The notes: generated by a model from the letters alone, not told the origin. Counted from the stretch's first letter, positions 35,011-45,929 are shown. The stretch is 64,000 bases of DNA from Bacteroidales bacterium (GCA_015061035.1 SUXK01000006.1:26424-90423); one strand, 5' to 3'. Numbers and translations: made by a program.

Positions 35011-35634
35011 TTATCTTAAATCAATTATTTCAATATTAGGGTATTGTATCTCATTAAATACAAATTTAGAGTTGTCTAAATTAATATATTTATAATTAGA
35101 CACATTAATAACAGTTTTTGTTTTATCTTTATTCGTAATTTCTATTTTAGAAGGAAATAAAAGTTTTTTGTTAATAGTAATGTTTACAAAAGAGATGGTG
35201 TTATCTGCGTTTTTAGGAGAAAGAGAAATAACTTCGGAAACTTCGCTTGAACTCTTAGTTGAACATTTAAATCTATCTCTATAATTTTTCAATAGTAGAT
35301 ATGGGTTAATGTTTATAATCTCTTCTTCATCAGGTATTGACAAATTTATCTCATTATTATTTCTTATAAACGACCATAGATTTGTGCCATCGTATCCACA
35401 CTCCATCTCTTCTGTAACAAAATAGAACATTCTATCCTTAATATATATTGTCCCATTAATTACAGAAGCATATCCGTTTGTTTCAGATTTTATATAAAAA
35501 TTGGCATTAACACCATTTGATTCTTCAAATTTCCTTGCCACTTTATCCAAAGCATCATTCACTTGATTGTGCTGAGAATACACTGGTAGTGCTAGAATCA
35601 ATAATATATATATTATGTTAATATACTTTTTCAT
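35011..35634 (-). CDS. LolA-like outer-membrane lipoprotein carrier protein
   Basis: 207 residues with a signal peptide (1-20, ending PVYSQ). The half-barrel strands of the LolA/LppA fold are visible: VNANFYIKSETNGYASVINGTIYIKD, MFYFVTEEMECGYDGTNLW, EEIININPYLLLKNYRDRF. LolA carries lipoproteins across the periplasm to LolB. It lies directly after ftsK, a common arrangement, which supports the call. Confidence 0.85.
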   Translation of the reverse strand: MKKYINIIYILLILALPVYSQHNQVNDALDKVARKFEESNGVNANFYIKSETNGYASVINGTIYIKDRMFYFVTEEMECGYDGTNLWSFIRNNNEINLSIPDEEEIININPYLLLKNYRDRFKCSTKSSSEVSEVISLSPKNADNTISFVNITINKKLLFPSKIEITNKDKTKTVINVSNYKYINLDNSKFVFNEIQYPNIEIIDLR

Positions 35635-35669
35635 ATTATTTATTGAAATTATTCTTTAAAAAGATAGTT

Positions 35670-38048
35670 TTAACCTCTTATATTGTCTAATAAATTTTCA
35701 AGAGCCATTAAATCCATTATTAAAACTTCACGAGCTTTACTACCTTTGCTCGGACCAACAATACCTGCTGCTTCAAGTTGATCCATTATTCTTCCCGCTC
35801 TATTATATCCAAGAGAGAATTTTCTTTGTATTAATGAAGCAGAACCTTGTTGCTCTGAAACTACTAATCTTGCAGCCTCTTCAAATAATTCGTCTCTATC
35901 TTTTAAGTTAACATTACTTCCAGAAGTGTCAGAATTGTCATCACAATACTCTGGTAACTCGTAAGCTTCGGGGTATCCTTGTTGTTTGCCAATATAGTTG
36001 CAAATATCTTCAACCTCTGGAGTATCAACAAATGCACATTGTACACGTATTAATTCACTACCTTGAGAGAATAGCATATCACCACGGCCAATTAATTGAT
36101 TTGCTCCTGGGCAGTCAAGAATTGTACGAGAGTCAACCATTGCCGAAACTTTAAATGCGATACGAGCAGGGAAGTTGGCTTTAATAACTCCAGTGATAAT
36201 ATTAGTTGATGGACGTTGAGTTGCAATAATCATGTGAATACCAACGGCACGAGCCAGTTGTGCAATACGAGCAATTGGTAATTCAACCTCTTTACCTGCT
36301 GTCATAATCAAATCTCCAAACTCATCCACAATAACCACAATATATGGCATATAGTAGTGTCCGTTAAGAGGAGATAGTTGTCTGGCAATGAATTTTGCAT
36401 TATACTCTTTAATATTTCTTGCATGGGCTTTTTGAAGCAGAGAGTATCTATTATCCATCTCCTTAGTGAGAGATTTAAGAGTGTTTACAACCTTTGGTAT
36501 ATCTGTTATAATAGCCTCCTCTGTTTCAGGATTTTTAGCAAGGAAATGTTTCTCAATATCAGAATATATATTGAACTCAACTTTTTTAGGATCAATAAGA
36601 ACCAGTTTTAGTTGAGATGGATGTTTTTTGTATAATAATGAGGTTATAATTGCATTAAGCCCTACCGATTTACCTTGTCCTGTTGCTCCAGCAACCAAAA
36701 CGTGAGGCATTTTAGCAAGGTCTATCATAAACACCTCATTTGAGATGGTTTTACCTAAAGCAATAGGTAATTCATATTTGCTTTCTTGAAATTTACGTGA
36801 AGCAATTACTGAGTGCATCGAAACTATCTTAGCATCTTTATTGGGAACCTCAATACCAATTGTTCCTTTACCGGGGATAGGTGCAATAATTCTTATACCT
36901 AAAGCTGACAGACTAAGAGCAATATCATCCTCAAGATTTCTGATTTTGGCAATTCTTACACCTGCTTCAGGTACAATTTCATATAGAGTAACAGTAGGTC
37001 CTACTGTTGCACTAATTGAAGATATTTTTATACCATAATTACCTAATGTTTCAATAATGCGTTGTTTATTTGCATTCTGTTCCTCTTTATCTATTGAAAC
37101 CTCACCATCATTTTGTTGTTTAAGTAGATCGTAAGTTGGCATTTTATAGTGAGCAAGATCTAATTTAGGATCATATTCACCTAAATCTGTAATGCTCTTT
37201 TTGGTAATATCCTCTTCTTCTCCAACGTTAATTGTAAATTCAACTTCATCGTTGGCATTATTTTCAAAGTTGGAGTTTATATCATTATCTTCATTGTAGT
37301 ACTCTTCAATAGTATCAGATGTATTATCTTCTTCCTCGTTGTTTATATCTTCATCTTGAGACGATGTAAAGTTTATCTCTTTAATCTCTAAATCATCATT
37401 AATAATTTGTTGAATGGGAGAAATAGCATCATCATTATCTTCCTTTAATTTCTTTTTAAAATATTCAAATGAGAATATGTTTCTAATAATATCAATTGTG
37501 CTATTAAAAGCAAACAGCAAGATAGTAATTATTGCAATAATTAATACAAATAATGTACCTATCCAACCAATATTAGTTTCAAGGAATTTTGTTATAACAT
37601 CTCCATGTAACCCTCCCCAGTGTATAAAACTTGTTGAATAATCTCTAACAAAGAAACTTATAGTAAGTGAAGCCACAATTGCGGTGCAACATGCGTATAT
37701 TGATAATTCTTTAAGAGACCTTTTGTAATTTCCCATATATTTAAGTCCTAATAAAAATATTATTGGACAAAACAAATATACGGACACACCAATCCATTTA
37801 TTAATTAGAAGATTAGCTATTAATAACCCCATATAACCTCCCTCGTTTGATATGCCTTCTGTATTTACTGGGGTGTCTAAGGAACTTTGATCTGCATACC
37901 CTGATACTATAAACGATGTAAAACAGAAAATAAGGTATATTGAGAATATTAAAAGAGAGATTCCTATAAAGAATTTTACGCGTTCATTCTGAAAGAATTC
38001 TCTAATTTTATTGAAAGTGTTATTCTTGTTTGATTTCTTTCTTGACAT
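35670..38048 (-). CDS. ftsK: DNA translocase FtsK/SpoIIIE
   Basis: 792 residues. Four membrane helices (residues 20-190), an acidic Asn/Glu/Asp-rich linker (about 210-285), then the RecA-type motor with Walker A VAGATGQGKSVGLNAII and Walker B YIVVIVDEFGDLIM, and a C-terminal gamma winged helix (QRKFSLGYNRAGRIMDQLE) that reads polar DNA motifs. It pumps chromosome termini through the septum. It heads the operon with the LolA-like gene, trxB, the Crp-like gene and the sulfatase. Confidence 0.96.
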   Translation of the reverse strand: MSRKKSNKNNTFNKIREFFQNERVKFFIGISLLIFSIYLIFCFTSFIVSGYADQSSLDTPVNTEGISNEGGYMGLLIANLLINKWIGVSVYLFCPIIFLLGLKYMGNYKRSLKELSIYACCTAIVASLTISFFVRDYSTSFIHWGGLHGDVITKFLETNIGWIGTLFVLIIAIITILLFAFNSTIDIIRNIFSFEYFKKKLKEDNDDAISPIQQIINDDLEIKEINFTSSQDEDINNEEEDNTSDTIEEYYNEDNDINSNFENNANDEVEFTINVGEEEDITKKSITDLGEYDPKLDLAHYKMPTYDLLKQQNDGEVSIDKEEQNANKQRIIETLGNYGIKISSISATVGPTVTLYEIVPEAGVRIAKIRNLEDDIALSLSALGIRIIAPIPGKGTIGIEVPNKDAKIVSMHSVIASRKFQESKYELPIALGKTISNEVFMIDLAKMPHVLVAGATGQGKSVGLNAIITSLLYKKHPSQLKLVLIDPKKVEFNIYSDIEKHFLAKNPETEEAIITDIPKVVNTLKSLTKEMDNRYSLLQKAHARNIKEYNAKFIARQLSPLNGHYYMPYIVVIVDEFGDLIMTAGKEVELPIARIAQLARAVGIHMIIATQRPSTNIITGVIKANFPARIAFKVSAMVDSRTILDCPGANQLIGRGDMLFSQGSELIRVQCAFVDTPEVEDICNYIGKQQGYPEAYELPEYCDDNSDTSGSNVNLKDRDELFEEAARLVVSEQQGSASLIQRKFSLGYNRAGRIMDQLEAAGIVGPSKGSKAREVLIMDLMALENLLDNIRG

Positions 38049-38099
38049 AGTTATATGATAGAAGAATTTAAAATTTTATTGTGCTAATTATATATTATG

Positions 38100-38107
38100 C
38101 AAAAATA
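38100..38107 (-). promoter_or_regulatory. -7 element of the ftsK operon
   Basis: On the minus strand TATTTTTG fits TAnnTTTG, about 50 bp before the ftsK ATG. Confidence 0.45.
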
Positions 38108-38148
38108 ATCAAAATGAATTATTTTTCCTAAACTGCAAATTTTTTTTG

Positions 38149-39612
38149 CTATTTTTTCCAGAAGTAAGGAGAGAATAGTATTATAATTGTAAATATCTCT
38201 AATCTACCTACAAGCATATTGAATAATACTATCCATTTTCCTATTTTAGGAAGAGTTGTAAATATTGCATCAGGATTTTCACCCCCAACTCCAACACCAC
38301 AATTGCTTATACTCGAAATTGCTAAACCAATACTCTCTTCAATGTTTAATCCTAATAGCGAAAGTGCAACGCAACTTGCAAGTGTAATAAGAATGTAAAA
38401 TACAAAGAATGCTAATGCTTTTGATACAATCTCATGCGAAACAGTATTGTTGTTCACCCTTATAGGACGTATAGTGTTGGGATGTATTTGTCTAAAAAAT
38501 TCGGCAGAAGTATTTTTCATTAGAATTATTGTTCTAATCATTTTTGCTCCACCCGATGTTGAACCAGCACAAGCACCGCATAACATATACAAACATATAA
38601 AAAAGAAGAAGAATGAACCCCAGTCACAGAAATCTACAATTGAGTAGCCGGTCGTAGTTAAGCCCGATACAACAGTGAATAATGCGGTCCTAAAACTCCA
38701 TTCATAATCTGCAGAATCGCTGTAAGAGAAAAGGAGGTATGTTGTGATTATAATAGTTCCAAGAATGATAAATATAACGTAATATTTAAGTTCTTCATTT
38801 TGGAACAAGTGTTTCGGATTGCGGAATACAGAGCGATATATTAATGCAAAGTTTATACCAGATAGGAACATGAAGAATGTTATAACATAATCAATATATG
38901 CAGAATTCCAATATGCAATACTTGCCTGTTTTGTAGAGAAGCCCCCTGCAGAATATGTTGTCATTGCGGTGCAAATGGCATCAAATGTATCCATTGGTCC
39001 AATAACAAGCAATATAAATAAAAGTATTGTAAAGAATAGATATAGTCCCCACAATTTTTTTGCTGTCTGACTAATACGGGGTCCTAATTTTTCGTGGGTA
39101 ACACCAGTCATCTCAGCACTGAATAGGTACAATCCTGAGCCATAGTTAAGAATAGGCATTATTGCTAAAGAGAATAGAATTATACCCATACCTCCGAGCC
39201 ATTGGCTTAAACTTCGCCATAACAATATACCATGGCAAGATCCATCTATATCCTCTAAAATACTCATTCCTGTTGTTGAGAATCCCGACATAGATTCAAA
39301 GAAAGCATCGGTAAATGTATGAGTGTCACCATTGAAAATGAAAGGAAGAGCGCCCATTAATGAGATTGAAATCCAACTCAAAGCAACAGCCATAAATCCC
39401 TCTCTTTTACCAGTCCTGTCATTGTTTTTACGAGAGGTAATCAGTAGTATAGCCCCTGTTATTAGAGTAATAATGAAACTAAATAAGAAAGGTAGTGTAT
39501 CTTTCTCATGATAATATATCGAAGTAAATAGCGGAAATAACATAAAAATAGCCTCGATGCATAACAATACACCGATAATCTTTGCTATTGCCTTAAAATT
39601 TATATTCAACAT
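38149..39612 (-). CDS. trkH: Trk potassium uptake permease TrkH
   Basis: 487 residues from ATG 39612 (MLNINFKAI); a longer frame would run into trkA. Four pore-loop repeats of the TrkH fold are seen, with filter-like segments FSTTGMSI, YSAGGFST, LTTTGYSI and SNCGVGVG. With cytosolic TrkA it takes up K+. Only one base separates it from the trkA stop, so it is the third gene of a dxs-trkA-trkH operon. Confidence 0.95.
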   Translation of the reverse strand: MLNINFKAIAKIIGVLLCIEAIFMLFPLFTSIYYHEKDTLPFLFSFIITLITGAILLITSRKNNDRTGKREGFMAVALSWISISLMGALPFIFNGDTHTFTDAFFESMSGFSTTGMSILEDIDGSCHGILLWRSLSQWLGGMGIILFSLAIMPILNYGSGLYLFSAEMTGVTHEKLGPRISQTAKKLWGLYLFFTILLFILLVIGPMDTFDAICTAMTTYSAGGFSTKQASIAYWNSAYIDYVITFFMFLSGINFALIYRSVFRNPKHLFQNEELKYYVIFIILGTIIITTYLLFSYSDSADYEWSFRTALFTVVSGLTTTGYSIVDFCDWGSFFFFFICLYMLCGACAGSTSGGAKMIRTIILMKNTSAEFFRQIHPNTIRPIRVNNNTVSHEIVSKALAFFVFYILITLASCVALSLLGLNIEESIGLAISSISNCGVGVGGENPDAIFTTLPKIGKWIVLFNMLVGRLEIFTIIILFSPYFWKK

Positions 39613-39613
39613 A

Positions 39614-40951
39614 CTATCCAAATAATTTTTCAACCTTATGTAATATATCGTTGACACATATTATAAGTACGTGATCATTAGGTTTTATCTCAGTATCACC
39701 ATTAATAATATATCCAACTCCGTCTCTAACCATACCGCCTAATGTTAAACCTTTGGGAATATCCAAATCTTTAATTTTACCCTTAGTTATTTTAGCACCC
39801 TCTTTAACGGTTACCTCAACAACTTCGGCATCAGAAGTGGCAAGACATCGAGCATCGCTAATATCTGTGTCAATAAGAAGTTGATATATTTTACTTGCAG
39901 CAATAATTTTCTTATTGATAATAGACCCTATATCAAGGCTCTCGGCAGTTGATATAAATTGAATATTCTCAACTTCAGCAACAGTTTTAGTTTTTACACC
40001 TAATTTTTTTGCTGTTAAACAAGATAGAATATTAGTTTCAGAGTTGTCGCTAAGAGCAATAAAGGCATCAATGTTTTTTATTCCCTCCTCAATAAGTAAA
40101 TCCGTTTCTCGTGCATCACCATGAATGATATATACGTCAGGAAGTCTTTCTGCTAATCTTAAACTCTTTTCGTAATCTTGCTCAATAATCTTCATTGAGA
40201 TAGAGTCGGGGAGAATACGGGCAAGTTGAATTGCTATTCTACTGCCTCCTAAAACGATGATACTATCCACTGTAATATCTCGTTTGCCAGTAATATCTCG
40301 AATATCGTTGAGATGCTCAGGTGTAGTAGTAAAATATACAATATCGTTGAGTAATATTTCATCACTACCGCGGGGAATTATTATGTCATCTTTGCGTTTT
40401 ATTGCTGAAACGTGATAAAAGTTATGCTCTTTTGTTAAGTCCCAAAGTTTGCTATTTACAATAGATGAGTTTTCTCTTATTTTAGTGCTAACCAAAATAA
40501 GCTTATTATCACATAAACTAAACCATTTTCTTGCCCATGTTATTTTAAGGGCATTTAAAATCTCTTCTGCCGCAAGCATTTCGGGATATATGAGTTCATC
40601 AACTCCCATATCTTTAAAGAAAGCTCTATTCTCAGGAAGCATATATTCGTAGTTATCAATACGAGCAACAGTCTTCTGAGCACCCAGTTTTGAAGCGAGC
40701 ATACATGCTGTAATATTTTTATCATCAGAAGGAGTTACAGCAATAAACAAATCTGCTTTTCCAGCTTCTGCATTTTTTAAGGCGCTGAATGAAGAGGGAT
40801 CGCCAACAACAGTCATTAGATTGTAGTTAGCGTCAATCCATTGTAACTTCTCAACTTTAGTATCAAGAAGAATAATGTCTTGTTTCTCTTTCGAAAGCAT
40901 CTTTGCTAAGTGAGTACCAACTTCACCTGCTCCAGCAATTACTATTTTCAT
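39614..40951 (-). CDS. trkA: Trk potassium transport regulatory subunit TrkA
   Basis: 445 residues with two RCK units: NAD-binding start [20 protein letters not shown] (1-20) and a second Rossmann motif [17 protein letters not shown] (near 230), each followed by a TrkA-C domain. It gates TrkH in response to nucleotides. Its ATG lies 29 bp inside the end of dxs, a true overlap since the start motif is intact. Confidence 0.95.
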   Translation of the reverse strand: MKIVIAGAGEVGTHLAKMLSKEKQDIILLDTKVEKLQWIDANYNLMTVVGDPSSFSALKNAEAGKADLFIAVTPSDDKNITACMLASKLGAQKTVARIDNYEYMLPENRAFFKDMGVDELIYPEMLAAEEILNALKITWARKWFSLCDNKLILVSTKIRENSSIVNSKLWDLTKEHNFYHVSAIKRKDDIIIPRGSDEILLNDIVYFTTTPEHLNDIRDITGKRDITVDSIIVLGGSRIAIQLARILPDSISMKIIEQDYEKSLRLAERLPDVYIIHGDARETDLLIEEGIKNIDAFIALSDNSETNILSCLTAKKLGVKTKTVAEVENIQFISTAESLDIGSIINKKIIAASKIYQLLIDTDISDARCLATSDAEVVEVTVKEGAKITKGKIKDLDIPKGLTLGGMVRDGVGYIINGDTEIKPNDHVLIICVNDILHKVEKLFG

Positions 40952-42854
40952 ATAATTTAAAACAGTTTAATGACCACTCATTAATAATAGCGTTGTATAT
41001 ACTATCGCTATCCATTTTGCATAAATTGTATAATTCAGATGGTTTGCCATGAGTAACAAACTTATCAGGAATACCAATTATTTTAATTTTTGATTTGTAG
41101 CCATTAGTTACCATATATTCTGCTACTGCACTTCCAAAGCCACCTTTTATCGTGCCATCTTCAACTGTAATAACTTTCTCATAGTTTTGTGCAACGTAAT
41201 CTAAAATATCAGTATCTATTGGTTTTACAAATATCATATCAAAAAGAGCGACATTAATACCTTTGCTCTTTGCTTTCTCTATGGCATCTAATGCTACATT
41301 TCCAATAGTTCCTACGCTCAAAATGGCAACATCTTTACCATCGCAAATTTGTCGACCCTTTCCAATCTCTAAAATTTGGGGAGAACATTTCCAATCCAAT
41401 ATATTGCCATTACCTCTTGGGTATCTAATTGCAAATGGACAATTTGCTTCTGTGGCAGTATACATTAAATGTCTTAGGAAGTGTTCATTCATGGGGGCAG
41501 AGATAACCATATTGGGAATACAACGAAGATATGCCATATCTAAACAGCCATGATGTGTCATACCATCTTCGCCAACTATACCTGCTCTGTCAAGGCAAAA
41601 GACAACGTGTAACTTTTGTATCGCAACATCGTGTATTACCTCATCAAAAGCCCTCTGCATAAAACTTGAATATATATTGCAAAATGGAATTAAGCCCTCT
41701 TTTGCTAAACCTCCAGAGAAGGTTACAGCATGTTCCTCCGCAATACCAACATCAAAACACCTTTCAGGAAAGTGTTTATTCATTATATTCATTGAACAAC
41801 CAGTAGGCATTGCAGGAGTAATTCCTACAATTCTGTTGTTTTTATTAGCCAATTCAACCAGTGTCTCCCCAAAAACGTCTTGATATTTGGTGTATTTATT
41901 CTCCGATTTTATTCTTACTCCTGTTTCTTTATTAAATTTACCAGGAGCATGCCATGTGGTAACGTCTTTTTCAGCAGGAGAATAACCTTTCCCCTTGATG
42001 GTTTTAAGATGAAGTATTTTAGGCCCTTTTAAATCTTTAATATCATTCAATATTCGAATAATAGATTTTGTATCGTGTCCGTTAATAGGACCAAAATATC
42101 TTATGTTTAAACCTTCAAAAATATTTTGATGTTTGCTTATTAAAGACTTTATACTGTTTGTAAAGCGAGTAAAGATACCCTTGTGATTGTCTTTAATAAT
42201 ATTTCGCCTTCTTAGGAATGAATATATTTTGTATCTAAATTTATTGTATCTTGGCGAAGTAGTTATTTTTATTAAATATTTATTTAATGCTCCAACATTT
42301 CTGTCAATAGCCATATCGTTATCATTCAATATGATTAACAGATCATTAGGACTTGAAGAGGCATTGTTTAGACCTTCAAAAGCTAAACCTCCGGCTATTG
42401 CGGCATCTCCAATAATAGCAACAACTTTTCTCTCTTCATTATTTAAGTTTGCGGCAACCGACATACCTAATGCTGCCGATATGGAATTTGATGCATGCCC
42501 CGCAGTAAACGTATCATATTCACTCTCTGAGGGAGAGGGGAATCCGCTCAATCCATTAAGTTGTCGTAATGTATTGAATTTATCTTTACGTCCTGTTAAA
42601 ATTTTATGAACGTATGCTTGATGCCCAACATCCCAAACAATTCTATCGTATGGAGTATTGAAAACGTAGTGTAGAGCAACTGTTAACTCAACAACTCCCA
42701 AACTTGATGCTAAATGTCCGGGGTGTTCTGCTAAAATATTTAGCATATATTCCCTTATTTCCTCGCATAGTTTAGGTAAATCATCAATGTTTACCTTTTT
42801 TAAATCTTTTGGAGAGTATATTGATTGTAATATATTTTCTGTTGTTTTGTTCAT
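40923..42854 (-). CDS. dxs: 1-deoxy-D-xylulose-5-phosphate synthase
   Basis: 643 residues. It condenses pyruvate and glyceraldehyde-3-phosphate, the first step of the MEP isoprenoid pathway. Motifs include [16 protein letters not shown], the TPP site [17 protein letters not shown], the central transketolase region [16 protein letters not shown] with the catalytic Glu, [15 protein letters not shown] and the C-terminal domain ([16 protein letters not shown]). The last residues overlap trkA. Confidence 0.96.
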   Translation of the reverse strand: MNKTTENILQSIYSPKDLKKVNIDDLPKLCEEIREYMLNILAEHPGHLASSLGVVELTVALHYVFNTPYDRIVWDVGHQAYVHKILTGRKDKFNTLRQLNGLSGFPSPSESEYDTFTAGHASNSISAALGMSVAANLNNEERKVVAIIGDAAIAGGLAFEGLNNASSSPNDLLIILNDNDMAIDRNVGALNKYLIKITTSPRYNKFRYKIYSFLRRRNIIKDNHKGIFTRFTNSIKSLISKHQNIFEGLNIRYFGPINGHDTKSIIRILNDIKDLKGPKILHLKTIKGKGYSPAEKDVTTWHAPGKFNKETGVRIKSENKYTKYQDVFGETLVELANKNNRIVGITPAMPTGCSMNIMNKHFPERCFDVGIAEEHAVTFSGGLAKEGLIPFCNIYSSFMQRAFDEVIHDVAIQKLHVVFCLDRAGIVGEDGMTHHGCLDMAYLRCIPNMVISAPMNEHFLRHLMYTATEANCPFAIRYPRGNGNILDWKCSPQILEIGKGRQICDGKDVAILSVGTIGNVALDAIEKAKSKGINVALFDMIFVKPIDTDILDYVAQNYEKVITVEDGTIKGGFGSAVAEYMVTNGYKSKIKIIGIPDKFVTHGKPSELYNLCKMDSDSIYNAIINEWSLNCFKLYENSNCWSR

Positions 42855-42903
42855 ATAAATTCAAAGTGACGCAATGTCTCCCAATATAATTTTATTGTAA
42901 ATA

Positions 42904-42911
42904 CAAAGTTA
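42904..42911 (-). promoter_or_regulatory. -7 element of the dxs operon
   Basis: On the minus strand TAACTTTG fits exactly, about 50 bp before the dxs ATG. Confidence 0.55.
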
Positions 42912-42972
42912 CCTTATTTTGTCCATATTTAGAAAAAATATGAACTAATTTTTTATATGAATCAAACAATTT

Positions 42973-43155
42973 CTAATTTTTTTTATTTCTAAATGATTTA
43001 TATATAGGTACAAAAACAATAATTCCAGATGCAATTATTGCAAAAGCATTTTGTCCGTTAATACCTCCGTTGCCCTTTATTACAAAATAACAAAGAATTA
43101 CCCATAAGGCAATTATACAAATTATATTGAATGTGGTAAATTTTCTTTTCTTCAT
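42973..43155 (-). CDS. Small two-helix membrane protein
   Basis: 60 residues. Basic start MKKRKFTTFN, a first membrane helix IICIIALWVILCYFVI (about 11-26), a GNGG turn, a second helix AFAIIASGIIVFVPIY (about 37-52) and a basic end RNKKN. The charge pattern places both ends in the cytoplasm. It lies 44 bp after mutS2 on the same strand. No family recognised. The clean topology and absence of a shadowing gene make it credible. Confidence 0.6.
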   Translation of the reverse strand: MKKRKFTTFNIICIIALWVILCYFVIKGNGGINGQNAFAIIASGIIVFVPIYKSFRNKKN

Positions 43156-43199
43156 AATTCTGGCTAAATAATATCTGTTTGTGTAAAGCCTTTTAGTTT

Positions 43200-45671
43200 T
43201 TAATATAACTCAACTACTGTAATTCCAGCACCTCCAAGTTGGACATCTTCTTCCCTGAAACTTTTTACGGCAGAAACTTTTTTTAAGTAACTTCTGATAA
43301 GTTGCTGAAGAATACCATTTCCTGTGCCATGTAGAATTCTTAAGTTTGAATATCCCGATAAAATTGCTGTATCAATAAATACTGCAACACTCTCTATCGC
43401 TTCATCACCTCGTAGTCCTCTAACGTCCAGTTCACTACTAAAAGATAGTTGCTTGTTGCGTATAATATCGGTTGCTGATTCGCTGTAATATTGAGTTTTA
43501 GTGCTTTGTTTCTTTAGTGATGAGCGGTTTGCTCTTTCAAGTTTGTCTGTTTTGACAACACTCTTTATTGAGCCAAATACAACAGTTGCACTTTTACCAT
43601 TAATCTCTAATATCTCCCCGGCAACGCTGCTTCCACCCTTTATTTTAACTACATCCCCAACCATTAAAGGAGTATCTTCCTTTATTATAGGAATCCCCTT
43701 ATTGCTTTTTTTCTTATTTTTATTGCTTTTATTTAGTTTCTCAATTTTCTTTGATAGTTTTTCGCCTGTTTCTTCTTTCTCAGAAATCTCTTTTTTGAAT
43801 TTACGCATCTCTTCTCTAATGATTCTGGTGCGTTCTTTTTCTGCCTGAGCCTCTTTTATTTCGCGAATTGTATTCTCTATCTTAGCATTGGTTTCGCTTA
43901 ATATGTTCGATGCTTCTACTTTTGCTCCTTTTATAATCTCTTTTCGTTCTTTCTCAAGTTGTAAAATATCTTTTTCGTATCTCTCAATGCTGTCGGCAAG
44001 ACGCTTCTCAAGCATTCTAATATTTTGACGTTTTTGTTCCCAATATCTTTTGTCTCTTACAATATCTTGCAGATATTTATCCATTGATACATACTCTTGA
44101 CCAACAATGTCTGATGCTTCAGAAATTACATCTTCTGGTAAACCTATCTTACGAGCAATTTCAATGGCAAAAGAACTACCCGGATTTCCTATTGATAGTT
44201 TAAAAAGAGGTTGCATTATATGGCGGTCGTAAAGCATTGCACCATTTACAATACCATCATTCTCTTCTGCAAAATGTTTCAAGTTCTGGTAGTGCGTAGT
44301 AATAACGCCAAAACACTTTTTAAAATTGAATCTTTTGAGTAGAGATTCTGCAATTGCTCCTCCTATTTGAGGCTCTGTTCCTCCTCCAAATTCATCAATT
44401 AATAATAGAGATTTGTCGGAGCTCTGTCTTACAAAATTTTTCATATTTGTAAGGTGTGAACTATATGTACTTAAATCATCCTCAATTGATTGCTCATCAC
44501 CAATATCTATGAATATATCGTTAAATACACCCATTCTTGAATTGTCAAACATAGGAACAAGAAGTCCGCATTGAATCATATATTGTAGTAATCCAACAGT
44601 TTTAAGGCAAACCGATTTACCTCCTGCGTTGGGTCCTGATATAATTAATATCCTATTCTTTTTGTCAAGACAAATATCTAAAGGAATAACCTTTTTGTTT
44701 TGTCGTTTAAGGGATAAAAAGAGTAGGGGGTGTACCGCTCCATACCAATCAATCTGACAATAATTGTCTATTTTAGGCATTACTGCTCCAATGTTTCTTG
44801 CAAAGAGGGCCTTTGCTCTAATTAAATCAATCTCCCCCATAAATAGATATGAATAAATCATATCATCAATATGCGGGCGAATTGTATTGGAAAATTCAGT
44901 AAGGATTTTAATGATTTCTCTTCTCTCCTCACTTTCCAATTCCCTTATTCTGTTGTTAGCCTCAACAACTTCGGCAGGTTCTATAAAGATTGTTTTGCCA
45001 CTCGCTGATTCATCGTGAACAATACCTTTTATTTTTCTCTTATGAGCGGGCATTACAGGAATCACTAATCTGCCATCTCTCATAGTTGGAGTTACATCTT
45101 TTTCAACAATACCCTCTTCTCTTGCTTTTCTTAGAATGTTTGCAAGGTTTTTAGAGATAGAATTTACCTTGCTTGTTATCTCGCGTCTTATATCATAAAG
45201 AGCAGAAGAAGCGTTGTCTTTGATATGCCCAAACTTATCAATTATCCTATCTGCTTCTTTAAGTATGTTAGGGAATGTTACAATATTGTCAGTAAGTGAT
45301 TTAAGACGTGGATACTGAACTCTTTCTTCATCTTCACCTTGTCGCAAGAAATTTATAATATTTATAATTGATGCGAGTGAACGTCTAAGATCAAAAAGTT
45401 CATTTGTATCAATATAAGTCCCTTCAACTTTAAGATGTTTTAATGCACCTCTTACGTCATAAAAGTGATCGCAGGGAAAATCTTTTTCACTCTCAATAAT
45501 TGATAAAAATTCATTACACTCCTCAACCATTTTAATGATATTTCCGTAATTGGTAGAGAATGTAATTTGGTCTATTGCCTCTTCTCCTAAAGATGAAAGA
45601 CAACACTCTTTTATTTTATTTCGGATTTTATCAAATCCTATTTTCTGCTCAAAATTATTAGGGTATATCAC
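43200..45671 (-). CDS. mutS2: Endonuclease MutS2 (MutS-like ATPase with Smr domain)
   Basis: 823 residues. A MutS core and clamp (to about 310), Walker A ISGPNAGGKSVCLKTVG (about 342-358), Walker B LLIDEFGGGTEP, a long coiled coil (520-640), a Lys-rich KOW-like part and the C-terminal Smr nuclease domain (LDVRGLRGDEA, HGTGNGILQQ). MutS2 suppresses recombination or rescues stalled ribosomes, depending on species. The start is GTG at 45671 (product MIYPNNFEQKIGF); no in-frame ATG lies upstream before the promoter. Confidence 0.95.
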   Translation of the reverse strand: MIYPNNFEQKIGFDKIRNKIKECCLSSLGEEAIDQITFSTNYGNIIKMVEECNEFLSIIESEKDFPCDHFYDVRGALKHLKVEGTYIDTNELFDLRRSLASIINIINFLRQGEDEERVQYPRLKSLTDNIVTFPNILKEADRIIDKFGHIKDNASSALYDIRREITSKVNSISKNLANILRKAREEGIVEKDVTPTMRDGRLVIPVMPAHKRKIKGIVHDESASGKTIFIEPAEVVEANNRIRELESEERREIIKILTEFSNTIRPHIDDMIYSYLFMGEIDLIRAKALFARNIGAVMPKIDNYCQIDWYGAVHPLLFLSLKRQNKKVIPLDICLDKKNRILIISGPNAGGKSVCLKTVGLLQYMIQCGLLVPMFDNSRMGVFNDIFIDIGDEQSIEDDLSTYSSHLTNMKNFVRQSSDKSLLLIDEFGGGTEPQIGGAIAESLLKRFNFKKCFGVITTHYQNLKHFAEENDGIVNGAMLYDRHIMQPLFKLSIGNPGSSFAIEIARKIGLPEDVISEASDIVGQEYVSMDKYLQDIVRDKRYWEQKRQNIRMLEKRLADSIERYEKDILQLEKERKEIIKGAKVEASNILSETNAKIENTIREIKEAQAEKERTRIIREEMRKFKKEISEKEETGEKLSKKIEKLNKSNKNKKKSNKGIPIIKEDTPLMVGDVVKIKGGSSVAGEILEINGKSATVVFGSIKSVVKTDKLERANRSSLKKQSTKTQYYSESATDIIRNKQLSFSSELDVRGLRGDEAIESVAVFIDTAILSGYSNLRILHGTGNGILQQLIRSYLKKVSAVKSFREEDVQLGGAGITVVELY

Positions 45672-45699
45672 TTTAAAACCTATTTGTGTAAATATTTTG

Positions 45700-45707
45700 C
45701 GAAGATA
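45700..45707 (-). promoter_or_regulatory. -7 element of mutS2
   Basis: On the minus strand TATCTTCG lies 28 bp before the GTG start. Confidence 0.5.
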
Positions 45708-45757
45708 ACTAATTTATTTGTTTTGAGAAAGATTAAACAATAACTCTCTTTACTAAA

Positions 45758-45929
45758 ATGGGGGGGGCAATATAGTTTTATAGGAACATGTTTGTGGGTA
45801 TTTGCTTGTATTATGGCACTCATAGGTCCATTTGTTTTGCTATTTTGGTTTATCGTAGGTACCGTTCAAAGTTTAATCCAAATTTGGAAAGGTAAAGGTG
45901 GACCTAATTATCGTTTTTTACCATGGTAA
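45758..45929 (+). pseudogene. Frameshifted or phase-variable small membrane protein with G8 tract at its start
   Basis: ATG at 45758 is joined to a run of eight G (45760-45767). As read, the frame ends after MGGAI. With one G fewer it continues as MGGQYSFIGTCLW and stays open for 56 residues to the TAA at 45927: a hydrophobic stretch (residues 5-34, with FACIMALIGPFVLLFWFIVG) and a basic C-terminus (KGKGGPNYRFLPW). Nothing but this G tract breaks the frame. An internal ATG (45813) could make a 38-residue form. No family recognised. Alternatives are phase variation by slippage, an assembly error in the homopolymer, or decay. The promoter is unclear. Confidence 0.55.

Noticed and set aside
43501-43848. 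115-residue plus-strand frame rich in Ser and Phe
   Set aside because: Antisense to the mutS2 coiled coil and Lys-rich region; its composition is the complement of that tract.
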